NCBI GenBank assembly: GCA_964625125.1
Contig: CAZVAP010000020.1
Span: 1 to 13,587 of the forward strand
Length of the DNA: 13,587 nt
Source: CAZVAP01 sp964625125
Lineage (GTDB): Bacteria > Patescibacteriota > Gracilibacteria > Absconditabacterales > Absconditicoccaceae
Reading direction: 5' to 3'
This document shows, piece by piece, positions 1 to 9,094 of the stretch. Under the pieces are notes generated by a model. It had not been told where the DNA came from and searched no databases. It saw only the letters and a list, made by a program, of their open reading frames with translations. Every line of letters starts with the position of its first letter. Position 1 is the stretch's first letter. The position numbers and the translations under genes are program-made.

Positions 1-285
1 CTAAATCCAATTTCATTGTTTCTTCTTGTTTTGGCTCTTCTTCCTCATCTAAATCTAATTTCATTGTTTCTTCTTGTTTTGGCTCTTCTTCTTCATCTAG
101 ATCCAATTTCATTGTTTCTTCTTGTTTTTCTTCTTCTTCATCTAAATCCAATTTCATTGTTTCTTCTTGTTTTGGCTCTTCTTCCTCATCTAAATCTAAT
201 TTCATTGTTTCTTCTTGTTTTGGCTCTTCTTCTTCATCTAAATCCAATTTCACTGTTTCTTCTTGGTTTGGCTCTTCACTAGTAT
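1..285. repeat. 48-bp coding tandem repeat, six copies
   Basis: Copies start at 1, 49, 97, 142, 190 and 238. All are 48 bp except the third (97-141), which is 45 bp and lacks the proline codon. Copies 1-2 (1-96) are identical to copies 4-5 (142-237), giving a higher-order period of 141 bp. The sixth copy is degenerate at its outer end. The array continues to the window edge and may extend past it. Confidence 0.95.
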
Positions 286-484
286 CATCAATAGTATCAA
301 AAGATAGATCTAGTTCATCCAAGTCAATATCTGGGATATTATCCAAATTTACATCATCATTAGAAGAGCTACTTGCACTAGAAGAATCGTTTGCTGAAGA
401 ATCACTTACACTTCAAAAATTCAAATCAAGTTCTAATTCATCATCTTGCTGATTAACAACAGGTTTTTTTGATTTTTCTGTCAT
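1..484 (-). CDS. acidic tandem-repeat protein, C-terminus cut by window edge
   Basis: The first 161 codons of a minus-strand gene are visible; the rest lies beyond the left edge. Residues 1-80 are low-complexity, rich in Ser, Asp and Asn, with one TGA glycine at about residue 24 (LNFGSVS). From about residue 67 the protein is a tandem array of a 16-residue unit close to LDLDEEEEPKQEETMK. There is no signal peptide or membrane segment, so a cytoplasmic, highly acidic and probably disordered protein is likely. I do not recognise a family. The start at 482-484 is chosen because an A-rich leader shared with another gene in this window lies directly upstream, with a TTGACA promoter behind it. The gene follows the groEL terminator and is probably its own transcription unit. 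The plus-strand leucine-rich open frame across the repeats is an antisense shadow. Confidence 0.85.
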
Positions 485-508
485 TTGTTTTTGTTTTTAT
501 TTTTAAAA
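485..508 (-). promoter_or_regulatory. A-rich leader without Shine-Dalgarno
   Basis: Directly upstream of the ATG at 484 the minus strand reads AAAATAAAAACAAAAACAA and then the start. There is no purine-rich GGAG-type ribosome site. The same block occurs before the gene starting at 4900 (4903-4925), where only the two bases next to the ATG differ. This supports both start choices. Confidence 0.6.
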
Positions 509-522
509 TTTTATATAACTTT

Positions 523-550
523 ATATTAACCACTTTTTTTTATATGTCAA
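523..550 (-). promoter_or_regulatory. sigma70-type promoter of the repeat-protein gene
   Basis: A perfect TTGACA -35 box lies on the minus strand at 545-550. It is followed by a 16-bp spacer and TAATAT at 523-528. It sits about 10 bp beyond the groEL terminator, so the repeat-protein gene appears to be independently transcribed. Confidence 0.55.
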
Positions 551-557
551 ATTTTAA

Positions 558-585
558 ATAAAAAAACAGAGGCTTTGTACCTCTG
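558..585 (-). terminator. Rho-independent terminator of groES-groEL
   Basis: On the minus strand CAGAGG pairs with CCTCTG (567-572 and 580-585) around a 7-nt loop. A run of seven T follows (plus-strand A run at 560-566). It lies 25 bp past the groEL stop codon. Confidence 0.85.
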
Positions 586-609
586 CCTTGTTTTAATAAC
601 TTAATAATT

Positions 610-2253
610 TTACATCATTGGCATTCCACCCATTCCTCACATTCCTCCTGCTGGTGGCATTGGAGCTTCTTCTTTTTTTGGAGCCTCTGCTATAACTGAT
701 TCTGTTGTTAGCAACATTTTAGCTGCAGATACAGCATTTTGTAAAGCAACTCTAACAACTTTTGCAGGATCAATAACACCTTGTTCAACTAAATCACCAT
801 ATTCACCAGTTTTAGCATTAAATCCATAGTTAAAATCATCATTCTCTCTTACTTTTTCAACTACAACATCTCATTTATAAGCAGCATTATTTGCAATTTG
901 TTTTGCTGGGTATTCAATAGCTTTTTTAATAATTTCTACTCAAACTTTTTCATCAACATCATCTAAATCAAGATTTTCTAATTCTTTTTGTAATTTAACC
1001 AAAGCAGTACCACCACCTGGAACAATACCTTCTTCCATAGCAGCTCTAGTAGCATTTAATGCATCCTCAATTTTATCTTTTTTATTTTTCATTTCAGTTT
1101 CTGTAGCTGCACCTACTTTAATCACAGCTACACCACCAGCTAATTTAGCAATTCTTTCTTGCAATTTTTCTTTATCATATTCTGAAGTAGTTTGCTCCAA
1201 TTGAGCTTTTAATTGATTAATCCTATTTTGAATTATATTTGGATCTCCTTTACCTCCAACAATAACTGTTTTATCTTTTGTAGCTATTACTTTATCTGCA
1301 GCACCTACAACTTCTGTACCTACATTTTCAAAATTTAAACCAATTTCTTCAGAAATTACCTGACCACCTGTTACTGCAGCAATATCTTGTAACATAGCCT
1401 TCTTATTGTCTCCAAAACCAGGAGCTTTAACAGCCAATACATTTAATACACCTTTCAATTTATTTAATACTAAAGCAGCTAAAGCTTCTCATTCTACACC
1501 ATCAGAAATAATAACAATATTTCTTGAACCAGAAGCTGCTATTTTTTCCAATAATGGAGCTAATTCTTGCAAATTAGAAATCTTTTTATCTGTAATAATA
1601 ATATTTGCATTTTCTACAACTGCTTCCATTTTATCAGGATTTGTCACAAAATATGGGCTTTCATAACCTTGATCAAATTGCATACCTTTTACAACCTCCT
1701 TTTCAAAACCAATACTTTTACCTTCTTCAACAGTTACAACACCATCTTCACCAACTTCTTCCATTACATCAGCAATTAATTCACCAATAGTTTCATCTTG
1801 TGCAGATATTGTAGCTACTTGTTTAATTTCTTCTTTTGTTTCAACTTTTTTAGCTTTTTCTTTCAATTTTGAAACAATTACTTCAACTGCTTTATCCATA
1901 CCTTTACCTAAAGCAAAAGGATTAACACCTGAAGTAATATATCTTAAACCTTCCTTAGAAATACTATCAACCAAAGTAACTGTAGTAGTAGTACCATCAC
2001 CTGCTGCATCATTAGTTTTATTTGCAGCTTCTTTTACTAATTCAGCACCAATATTTTCAAATTTATCTTCTAATTCAATTTCCTTAGCTACCGATACTCC
2101 ATCATTAGTTACTTTAGGGCCACCAAAAGCAGATTCAATCATCACATTTTTACCTTTAGGACCCATTGTAACTTTTACAGCATCAGCAACCTCTTTAATA
2201 CCAGCATATACTTGTCTTCTAGCATCATCAGAATATTTAATAATCTTTGCCAT
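610..2253 (-). CDS. groEL: chaperonin GroEL (60 kDa, Cpn60 group I)
   Basis: GroEL is the ATP-driven folding chamber subunit that works with GroES in the cytoplasm. The 547-residue length matches the family (548 in E. coli). Seen in order: VTMGPKGKNV near residues 28-37, TNDGVSVAKEI with the conserved Asp near 51, the nucleotide loop AAGDGTTTT near 83-91, the apical domain in the middle, EDALNATRAAMEEG with the conserved catalytic Asp, PGGGTAL, and a GGMGGMGGMPMM tail. Under the standard code the gene is cut by four TGA codons. Each falls at a glycine or glycine-tolerant family position (GVEGEAL, KVGVEI, YKGDVV, GGMGGM), so these are recoded and not nonsense mutations. By my count only 4 of 53 glycines use TGA. 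groES lies 24 bp upstream and a terminator follows. Confidence 0.98.
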
Positions 2254-2277
2254 TTTTTATTTTTATTAAGATATAAA

Positions 2278-2574
2278 TTATTTAGATTCTTTAGCTAAAA
2301 TACTATCGGCTCTCACCAACAATAATTTTTCACCATTTATTTCAAGTTCTTCAGGAGAATATTTGGTAAAATATACAATATCACCTACTTTTACATTTTC
2401 TATAGGAATTAATTTACCATCAGAAGAGATTTTACCTTCACCTATAGCCAAAACTTCTCATTTTCAAGGTTTTTCCTTACTTGTAGGAGCTGTAATAATA
2501 CCTGAAGCTGTTTTAGGTTCATCCTTAATAGGCTTAACCAACACATAATCATTTAATGGAACTACTTTTGTCAT
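2278..2574 (-). CDS. groES: co-chaperonin GroES (10 kDa, Cpn10)
   Basis: GroES is the heptameric lid of the GroEL chamber. The frame encodes 98 residues, the usual length. It begins MTKVVPLNDYVLVKP, carries a mobile loop (KTASGIITAPTSKEKP, residues 22-37), then KGEVLAIGEG, and ends with the KLLLVRADSILA strand typical of the family. The two glycines in KPGKGEV are both TGA, exactly where Cpn10 proteins have a KPQKGEV-like motif. It is the first gene of the groES-groEL operon, under a CIRCE-like operator, so heat-shock control by an HrcA-type repressor is likely. The leader before ATG is AT-rich without a clear Shine-Dalgarno sequence. Confidence 0.97.
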
Positions 2575-2594
2575 TTAATTATATTAGTATATAA

Positions 2595-2621
2595 ATAGCA
2601 CTCATTCAATTGCACTGCTTA
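2595..2621 (-). promoter_or_regulatory. CIRCE-like operator before groES
   Basis: On the plus strand ATAGCACTC (2595-2603) and CACTGCTTA (2613-2621) are separated by exactly 9 bp. The CIRCE consensus, the HrcA binding site, is TTAGCACTC-N9-GAGTGCTAA. The left arm matches 8 of 9 and the right arm 6 of 9. It lies 21 bp before groES and overlaps the expected transcription start, the usual place for a CIRCE element. The imperfect arm lowers certainty. Confidence 0.65.
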
Positions 2622-2648
2622 TTATAAAAAAACTTCCTCTAAATTCAA
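2621..2648 (-). promoter_or_regulatory. groES-groEL promoter nested in a terminator
   Basis: A perfect TATAAT -10 box is on the minus strand at 2621-2626. A TTGAAT -35 box lies at 2643-2648 with a 16-bp spacer. The -35 box is in the loop of the preceding gene's terminator hairpin, and the -10 box directly follows its T run. The predicted start falls in the right arm of the CIRCE-like element. Confidence 0.6.
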
Positions 2649-2656
2649 GAGGAAGT
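2626..2656 (-). terminator. Rho-independent terminator of the 740-residue gene
   Basis: ACTTCCTCT pairs with AGAGGAAGT (2632-2640 and 2648-2656), a perfect 9-bp stem with a 7-nt loop. On the minus strand it is followed by a run of T (2626-2631, plus the last stem T). It lies just past the stop codon at 2678-2680. Confidence 0.85.
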
Positions 2657-2658
2657 AT

Positions 2659-2677
2659 CACTTATTTTAAATAAGTG
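2659..2677 (-). repeat. second hairpin directly after the stop codon
   Basis: CACTTATT and AATAAGTG form an 8-bp stem with a 3-nt loop. It starts one base after the stop codon of the 740-residue gene and two bases before the main terminator. It may protect the mRNA 3' end or help termination, but it has no T run of its own. Confidence 0.6.
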
Positions 2678-4900
2678 CTAATTATTTTTTTCTGATTGTA
2701 AATAAGTATTAAATGCATTAGAATTTAATTCTTTAAGAAATGTATCAGGATCCAATTTTAATGAATTTAATTTTTCTATATCAACATCTGATAAAGTTAA
2801 TTTAACTGTTCAAAATGGAATAACTTTATGTTTTTTCTTAGAGTATAAACCAATAGCCAAAATAGTATTCTTTTTAAAATCATATAAAGCAACAATTTTA
2901 TATGTAGCTATAGTAAAATATAACTTATAAAGATTAGATTTTAAATGCTGAATCTTAACTAAATTTGCTCATAAGTATTTATTTAATCTGTCTTGGATAT
3001 TAATTAAATCTTTAGGAGATAATCAAACCAATTTAGACAAATATAACTGTTTATTTTTAGATATATAATCCAAAATAATCTTATTTATCTTATTTATGGA
3101 GTATAAGTTATAATCTCATTTTAAAATAATAGAATTTATTTTTCTTTTAAGAGTTCCTAAATCTAAAGTTTTTATATCTTTTCCTGCCCAGTGATAATCC
3201 AAAGTAATTTTAATTGTATCTGGAAAATCTACTTTTACCAGTTTATCTTTATTAAAAATAAATTTTATATTTAAATGTAATGATTGATCATTTAATGTAA
3301 TAGTATTATTAGAACAAGAAGTAAATCATAAAGTTTTTGCTTTAACACATAAATCAAATTTTGCTTTACCTCAATTTAAGTAGTAATTAGACAAAACATC
3401 AGATAAATAACTTGATAACTCATCTAAAGTAGAAGGAAATCTTAAACTAATTCACTTACTTTTCATATATTCAGATACTTTTGGATGAAGTATTTTTCAA
3501 TCAAAGATCTCAAATTTTTCTCAAATAATATCTTTTAAATTAACTTTTAACTCAACTGGAAGCTGAAAAACTCTAGTTTTATTATCAATTAGTTCATATA
3601 CTAATAAATTACCAGTTAGAACTTGAATATTACCAGGATTATTAGGTTTTGCAGTTAAAACAAAATATTTTTTATAATTATTTTTTATAATCTTAAATAA
3701 TTTTTCTTTAACACTAACAATACTATTTTGATTAGAACCTAAAATAGAGGAAATTTTATCGTTATCTTTATTAGATATCAAGTCAGATATGTAATAATTA
3801 ATTCATTTAAAACCAATAATAGGATTTCATTTAATTAAATTATCAATAGATGATAAAACTTTATCTTCTCAATCTGAATTATTTTTCAAAATCTGTAAAA
3901 TTAAATACTCTAAGTAGATTTGTTTCTTATCTAGGGATCAGTTATTCATTAGCTTTTTAACATAATCAGTATGAGCTAAAATTAAATCAGAAGAAATATT
4001 TTTAGCCTTGATTATATATACCCATTGATTAATAAGTTTAAAAATTTGTCATTCATAAGTTTGTGGCAAAGTAGGAATAAAAATTTTATTTAAATTAGAA
4101 TTATTCACTATATCTTGTGCAACAAGAAAACTTTCAACATTATCACAATATTTATCTACAACTTGTTTTATATTAGAATAATTAAGCTTTAAGGAATATA
4201 TTTTTTTAAGAATATCACATTTCTTATTATTAGATATATTCAAATTTTCAAACAATAAACTATAAGCAGAACTAGATAAATCTATAGAATTATTTTTTTC
4301 CAAAGTAGAAATAGCATAATATTTATTAGCATTACAAAACAAAGAATTATTTAGTAAGGTATCTAAACAATATAAATTAAATTTATCTTTCATCTCATCA
4401 ACAGACAAAGTTTTACCTGAAAATTTTTTTAATTTAAAATCTACTAAATTATATTTAGATTGTTTCAATAAATATAAGTATCTTTTAGAAAACACTCTTA
4501 TATCGTTATTAATTAAGTTTTTACCTACAAATAAATTAAAAGATATAAAAGAAGGTACCTGATAATTATTTAATTCAAACAGTCATAATCATAAATTAGC
4601 ATCAAGCTTTTTTATTTTAGTTTTTCCAAAAATATATTTTCATGTAAAACTAATTCATCAAAATTTCTTATAAATATCTGGATACTTACCTATATAATCC
4701 TGAAATAAATTATCTTTATCTAAAATTGATGTTTTATATGATACTACTGGTTGATTACCAAAAGATAAAAATACAAATACTAAAGATAACAAGAATGCTA
4801 ACATTAAAAAACCATATTTATTTACCCAATTAGAAATTTTATAATATAGTTTTATTTCCTCTTCTATCTGTGGATTAATTAATACTTTAGTAACACTCAT
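2678..4900 (-). CDS. membrane-anchored protein of unknown function, 740 aa
   Basis: With TGA as glycine this is one uninterrupted frame of 740 residues; by the standard code it falls into several pieces. Residues 1-29 are polar and probably cytoplasmic, residues 30-47 (GFLMLAFLLSLVFVFLSF) form one transmembrane helix, and the remaining ~690 residues are probably outside the cell. The body is Asn-, Lys- and Leu-rich with scattered cysteines (for example CLDT, FCNAN, KKCD, KYCD, LCVKA), so disulfides are possible. No catalytic motif or named domain is recognised. About 19 glycines are TGA and about 14 are GGN. The start has the same A-rich leader as the gene at 484. It lies 68 bp downstream of the larger surface-protein gene, with a TTGACA promoter between, so it may be transcribed both alone and by read-through. 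Confidence 0.88.
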
Positions 4901-4902
4901 TT

Positions 4903-4925
4903 TTGTTTTTGTTTTTATTTTTAAA
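4903..4925 (-). promoter_or_regulatory. A-rich leader without Shine-Dalgarno (second copy)
   Basis: The minus strand reads AAATAAAAACAAAAACAA before the ATG at 4900. This is a 23-base match to 485-507 upstream of the repeat-protein gene, offset by two extra A before the ATG. The genes' coding sequences are unrelated, so the match is limited to the leader. Confidence 0.6.
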
Positions 4926-4937
4926 TGATTTAATTAA

Positions 4938-4965
4938 AGTTTACTTATTTTTTAAAATCTGTCAA
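4938..4965 (-). promoter_or_regulatory. probable promoter of the 740-residue gene
   Basis: A perfect TTGACA lies on the minus strand at 4960-4965, three bases past the stop of the upstream gene. A weaker TAAACT -10 box follows at 4938-4943 after 16 bp. No clear terminator separates it from the upstream gene. Confidence 0.45.
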
Positions 4966-4968
4966 TTT

Positions 4969-7833
4969 TTAATAATTACTATCAAGTATAACTATAGTAG
5001 TATAGCATAAAGGAGATGAATCATTATTTTTATTTCAAGTACAATGATATTTATTGTAAATAATAGAAGACAAATTACCTGTAGAATAAGTTCCATTATC
5101 CTTTAAAAATGAATTTCTCCAAAATTTCATATCATAAGCTTGAGCTATTACTGCAGCAGGTATTAACCCTAAACCATGAAAATCAGAGGATACATATTTA
5201 CCCTGAGGAAGTAAATATCTAGAATTGCTATTTTGTAATCCACCTCAAATTGTATTTTTAGAAAAAATTTTACCATTTATAAAAAGTTGTCTTTTTAGAT
5301 TATCATTAGTTCCTCTATCAGACAAAAAAATATTACTTTTATTTAAATCATCAGCATAAGTAAGTATGCTACCATCAGTAACTAAATCAGCCTGTATTGT
5401 ATCAACATTTGGACCTATATATATATTTCATGGTATTTCCCATCAATCTGGAGAAGAATAATCAATATTTTTTACTATACTAGCTAATGAAATTATTCTA
5501 AGATTAGATTTATTAGAAGAAATAATATTAGATTTTATATTTACTTGACAATCCAAGAAATAAAGATTTATATTATGATTATAATATCAACCAATTGATA
5601 CAATATGATTATTAGAACATTTATACAAGTAATTTAATCAAGTTAATGAACCTAAATCTATACTAGTATCTGAATCAATAAGATTGGCTTTGGTTCATCT
5701 TATAACATGAGTAAAAAAATATTTTCTTAATTTATTTTTAAAAACATAAGGATTAACCACAGTTGAAATATAATTTAATCAATGCAAGATTTTTTTATTA
5801 GTTAAAATATTTCCTAAAACAGTAATACTTCCTCATCATACAAATAAAAATTTATCATAAAAAAACTGATAAGGATAATAAACATCTTTTTCTCAATAAT
5901 CTCAACTTAATTCATATATTAAAAATCAAGAATAAACTAACTTTTCTGGATTAGTTCATCAAGTAAGATAAATTTCAAAATTTTTATCTCAAAAACTATT
6001 ATTTTCTAAGACTTTACCTTTTTTAAATCAACAACTAGAACAACCATAAATATATCCAGTAAAAATATACTTTCAATTTTTAACAAATTGACTTAGCTTT
6101 GAATAATTTAATTTAATATTAGTAGATTTATTAACAGGTATAACCTTATTTTCCTTATCCTTAGTAAAACTTGTAACAGGCAAGAATTTTAAGTTATTCA
6201 AAATAAACTTTTTATTAGTAGAACTTACTGAATAATGTCAATTATACTTAATATTTTTAAATATACCTGTTAAATAAGCAGACAAATCAGTTGGTATAGG
6301 CTTATAACTAATAACTCATAATTTATAAACTCCACTACAATTAGCTGATTCATCAGAAGTTAAAATAAAATATCATGTTTGGTATGAATTATCTGGTTTT
6401 AAATCAAAATATTTATTATTATCAAAAGTATTTATAGCAAAAGATAAATTATTTACAGGATAATTTTGAGGATTCAAAAATTTAACTTTATACCAAAAAA
6501 TACTTTTTCAATCAGCTGGAACATTAGAATTAGAATCCGGGACAATATTAACCAAATTAACTTTTCAATACTTATAAATAGAGTCCTTAGTAGTTTGACC
6601 TTTATAATTTTTAACAAAAATTTCATCTCAATTAAGCTTAAAATAATAATTTGTATTAAAATCATAACTTATTGGCAAGCTATCATTTTCATAAAATTTT
6701 TCAGAATTATAATTTATTTCTAAATTAACTTGCTGATAAGGCTTTATATTATTCCCTGTAGAAATATTAAAATAATCATTATATCAATTTAAATTTAATG
6801 ATGAAGAAAAATTACTAAAATTTAAATTATTAACTTTAACATTTTTTACATCAAGATAAGCTTTATTTTTATATCATATTAATTTTTTCTCTAATGAATT
6901 ATCTGATGAAATTTGCAAAGTTAACAAAAAAGGAGGATAAATTTCATTTATAAAATTTCAAGTAACAGAAATAATAGTTTTTCAAATTTTAAATTTTAAT
7001 CAATAGGATAAATTTTTCCCAGGATGGTAAGCTATAAATTGTCAAGTAATTATTCAATCACTATTTGTAGTTAATCATCAAATATACTTAAAACCAGCAG
7101 TTTTTTTACCATTAATTTCTACATCAGAATTAAATCCAGAATAGAAAAAAATTTTATCAAAAGAAAAATTTTTTAAAACATAAGGATGAGAAGGATCTTT
7201 AGGATTAGGATATAAAAATTTCAATAAAATATTTCAAGTACTAGTTCAATCAGCAATTAAATTTGAATAAGAAGAAACTGCTATAATTTTAATATTATTG
7301 TAAGCTTGTTGTAAATCAAAACTTGTTTTAACCGTATTCCAATTAGAAAAACCAATTCAATCTAACCGAGCCTGTCAAGTTCAACCTGCTCAATCATCAT
7401 GGTAAAAATATCAATCTATTTTTTTTCTCATTAAATATAATTTCCATTTATCATCTTTATCTTCACATTCTCACCATCATCCAGCTCATATTTTAAAAAC
7501 TCCCCTTAATTTATAATCATCACAAATATAAGTTTTTTGTCATTCATAACCAAAATAAATTTCTCCTAATTTCTCAGTGTAACCTGTTCATACTAAAGAA
7601 AAACAAGAATGAATTTTATTATCAGAACCTGTTACATAGTATATATTACCAGTATCTACCCATACTGCATAAGAATTTCAATCCTTTAGCCCATAAAAAG
7701 TTATTGTATCAGTTCAAGGAATATCAGCATATTCTAAATAATAATCAATTCAAAATGAAAAATATCATAAAAAGAAAAAGACTAAAGCTAAGAGTAAATT
7801 TAAAACATATTGAAAAAAATTATTTTTTTTCAT
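4969..7833 (-). CDS. large membrane-anchored surface protein, 954 aa
   Basis: One continuous frame of 954 residues exists only when TGA is glycine; about 49 TGA codons occur. The N-terminus MKKNNFFQYVLNLLLALVFF is a short basic segment plus a hydrophobic helix (about residues 8-26), fitting an uncleaved anchor or signal peptide with the rest outside the cell. The middle is a long series of beta-rich, Asn/Tyr/Gly-rich segments compatible with Ig-like or adhesin-type modules, but I cannot assign a named domain. There is a CSSC pair in the middle. The C-terminal 250 residues differ, with stretches such as NIYIGPNVDTIQADLVTDG, LFINGKIFSKNTIGGG and RYLLPQGKYVSSDFHGLG. I think these resemble other Patescibacteria surface proteins, but that is from memory only. 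AAAGGA abuts the ATG with no spacer. The promoter is the TTGACT/TATAAT pair at 7866-7894. An adhesion role is inference. Confidence 0.88.
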
Positions 7834-7837
7834 TCCT

Positions 7838-7865
7838 TTGATTTCAAAATAAAAATTTCTATACT
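7838..7865 (+). promoter_or_regulatory. possible promoter of the divergent secreted-protein gene
   Basis: TTGATT (7838-7843) and TATACT (7860-7865) are 16 bp apart on the plus strand. The -10 box abuts the opposite -10 box at 7866-7871, so the two promoters would interleave. AT-rich sequence makes chance matches common. Confidence 0.35.
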
Positions 7866-7894
7866 ATTATAAATTTAAAAACTTATTTAGTCAA
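7866..7894 (-). promoter_or_regulatory. strong sigma70-type promoter of the surface-protein gene
   Basis: On the minus strand TTGACT (7889-7894) and a perfect TATAAT (7866-7871) are 17 bp apart, the best promoter match in the window. The -35 box touches the ATG of the divergent gene at 7895. Confidence 0.75.
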
Positions 7895-9034
7895 ATGAAA
7901 AAATATATATTATTTACCCTACTAATTATTACTTCACAAAATTTAGCTTTTTGAACATCACTATGAGAAATTTTAGGAACTAATTTATTTTACTCTTTAA
8001 ACACTAAACCACTTACAAAAAAAATAGTAATAAAAAATTTCTGTTCAATTATAGATGCAACAAGAGACCAAATATATTTTTATACAACATATCAATTTGA
8101 CCCTAAAAAAAGTATTTTTCTAAAGTTATTATGTAATACTACTGGCATTTACAATGAAGAAAATTTTGCAAAAAATATAAAAATAAATTCATATTTAAAA
8201 AAATATTTAAACTTACAAAATAACTCAGATAACATTTTAAATAAAAATACTGCTTCAATTAAAAAAGATTGTTATACACCATGAATAAATACATTAGAAT
8301 GAAGTTTAAATAATCTAGACCTAGCTTGTGTAGCTAGAAAAATATTTAACTTACTAGCAAATGATATTACAAACATTGCAATTTTAAAAGCATACTGAAA
8401 TTTTTCAAATCAAGAAGAATTAAATACTCGACAAGAAAATAATTTTTGAACATGAATTTGTAAAGATTGAAACTTTTTAAATGCTACAAATAACTCAAAA
8501 AACTCTTTATGTAATCACCCTTTAACTTATAATTACCTAAACAACTTATCAAAAAAATGAAAAATTATTTTAAGCAACTTAAATACTATTTACATAGAAG
8601 ATTGAATAGACAAATTTTTAGAAAAACTAGGATATACAGACAACAACATATCATCTATGATTAAATTAAAAAATTTACTCTACAACGAACTATATTTTTA
8701 CCAACTTTTTTTAAGTTATTATAAAGTTTTTCTTAAGAATATGCCTTCTTGATGAACTACAGTAAAAGTTTGAAGTACAATAGATGCAACAATATTTAAT
8801 TCACTAAATAAAGAAATATCAAAAATTAATTTTTACCAGCAAATATCATTAAATAGCCTAAATACTACTTTTCAAATAATAGCTCAAATTAAAGCTACTT
8901 TTCCTATTCATATAGGATTTTTAGCTTTATTAGAAGATATTAACTCTTTTAGACATGCTCTAGCAAAAATTTATACTCCTTTAGATCAATTGAGGTATAA
9001 ACTTAAAAATGTTCAAGATTTAGATAAAAAATAA
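7895..9034 (+). CDS. secreted protein of unknown function, 379 aa
   Basis: The product starts MKKYILFTLLIITSQNLAFG, a typical signal peptide: two lysines, a hydrophobic core at residues 4-13 and an A-F-G cleavage site whose -1 glycine is a TGA codon. The mature ~360 residues are Asn- and Lys-rich and mostly helical in appearance. They have several cysteines (FCSIID, LLCNT, KKDCYT, LACVAR, GICKDG, LCNHP) that could pair outside the cell. No family or active site is recognised. It is divergent from the 954-residue surface-protein gene, and a lipoprotein gene follows on the same strand after 60 bp, so all three may belong to one envelope function (inference). The start is the first ATG after the divergent promoter region; there is no Shine-Dalgarno sequence. 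TGA glycines outnumber GGN glycines. Confidence 0.85.
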
Positions 9035-9051
9035 TTGAAATAATAAAGGTT

Positions 9052-9086
9052 TTAACTAACATAATTATATTTATTAACTAACATAA
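9052..9086 (+). repeat. 13-bp direct repeat in the secreted-lipoprotein gap
   Basis: TTAACTAACATAA occurs at 9052-9064 and again at 9074-9086. The starts are 22 bp apart, two helical turns, so a dimeric regulator could bind both on one DNA face. It lies between the stop at 9034 and the lipoprotein start at 9095. Confidence 0.7.
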
Positions 9087-9094
9087 AATTAAAA

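Noticed and set aside
16..282. Plus-strand leucine-rich open frame over the repeat array
   Set aside because: It is the antisense image of the acidic repeats. The minus frame has a proper start, leader and promoter.
1..285. CRISPR array
   Set aside because: The repeats are directly contiguous, in frame and without unique spacers.
1406..1790. Plus-strand open frames across groEL
   Set aside because: They are shadows of the GroEL frame, low in complexity and without family likeness.
610..2253. GroEL and other genes look like split pseudogenes with in-frame TGA stops
   Set aside because: All internal stops are TGA, never TAA or TAG, and they fall at conserved glycines. Recoding explains every gene in the window.
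2363..2548. Plus-strand open frame across groES
   Set aside because: It lies wholly antisense to the GroES frame, which is certain from its motifs.
6466..6723. Two opposing Ile/Lys-rich frames inside the 954-residue gene, or a frameshift there
   Set aside because: Careful reading of the minus frame shows no interruption through this stretch when TGA is glycine. The other frames are compositional artefacts.
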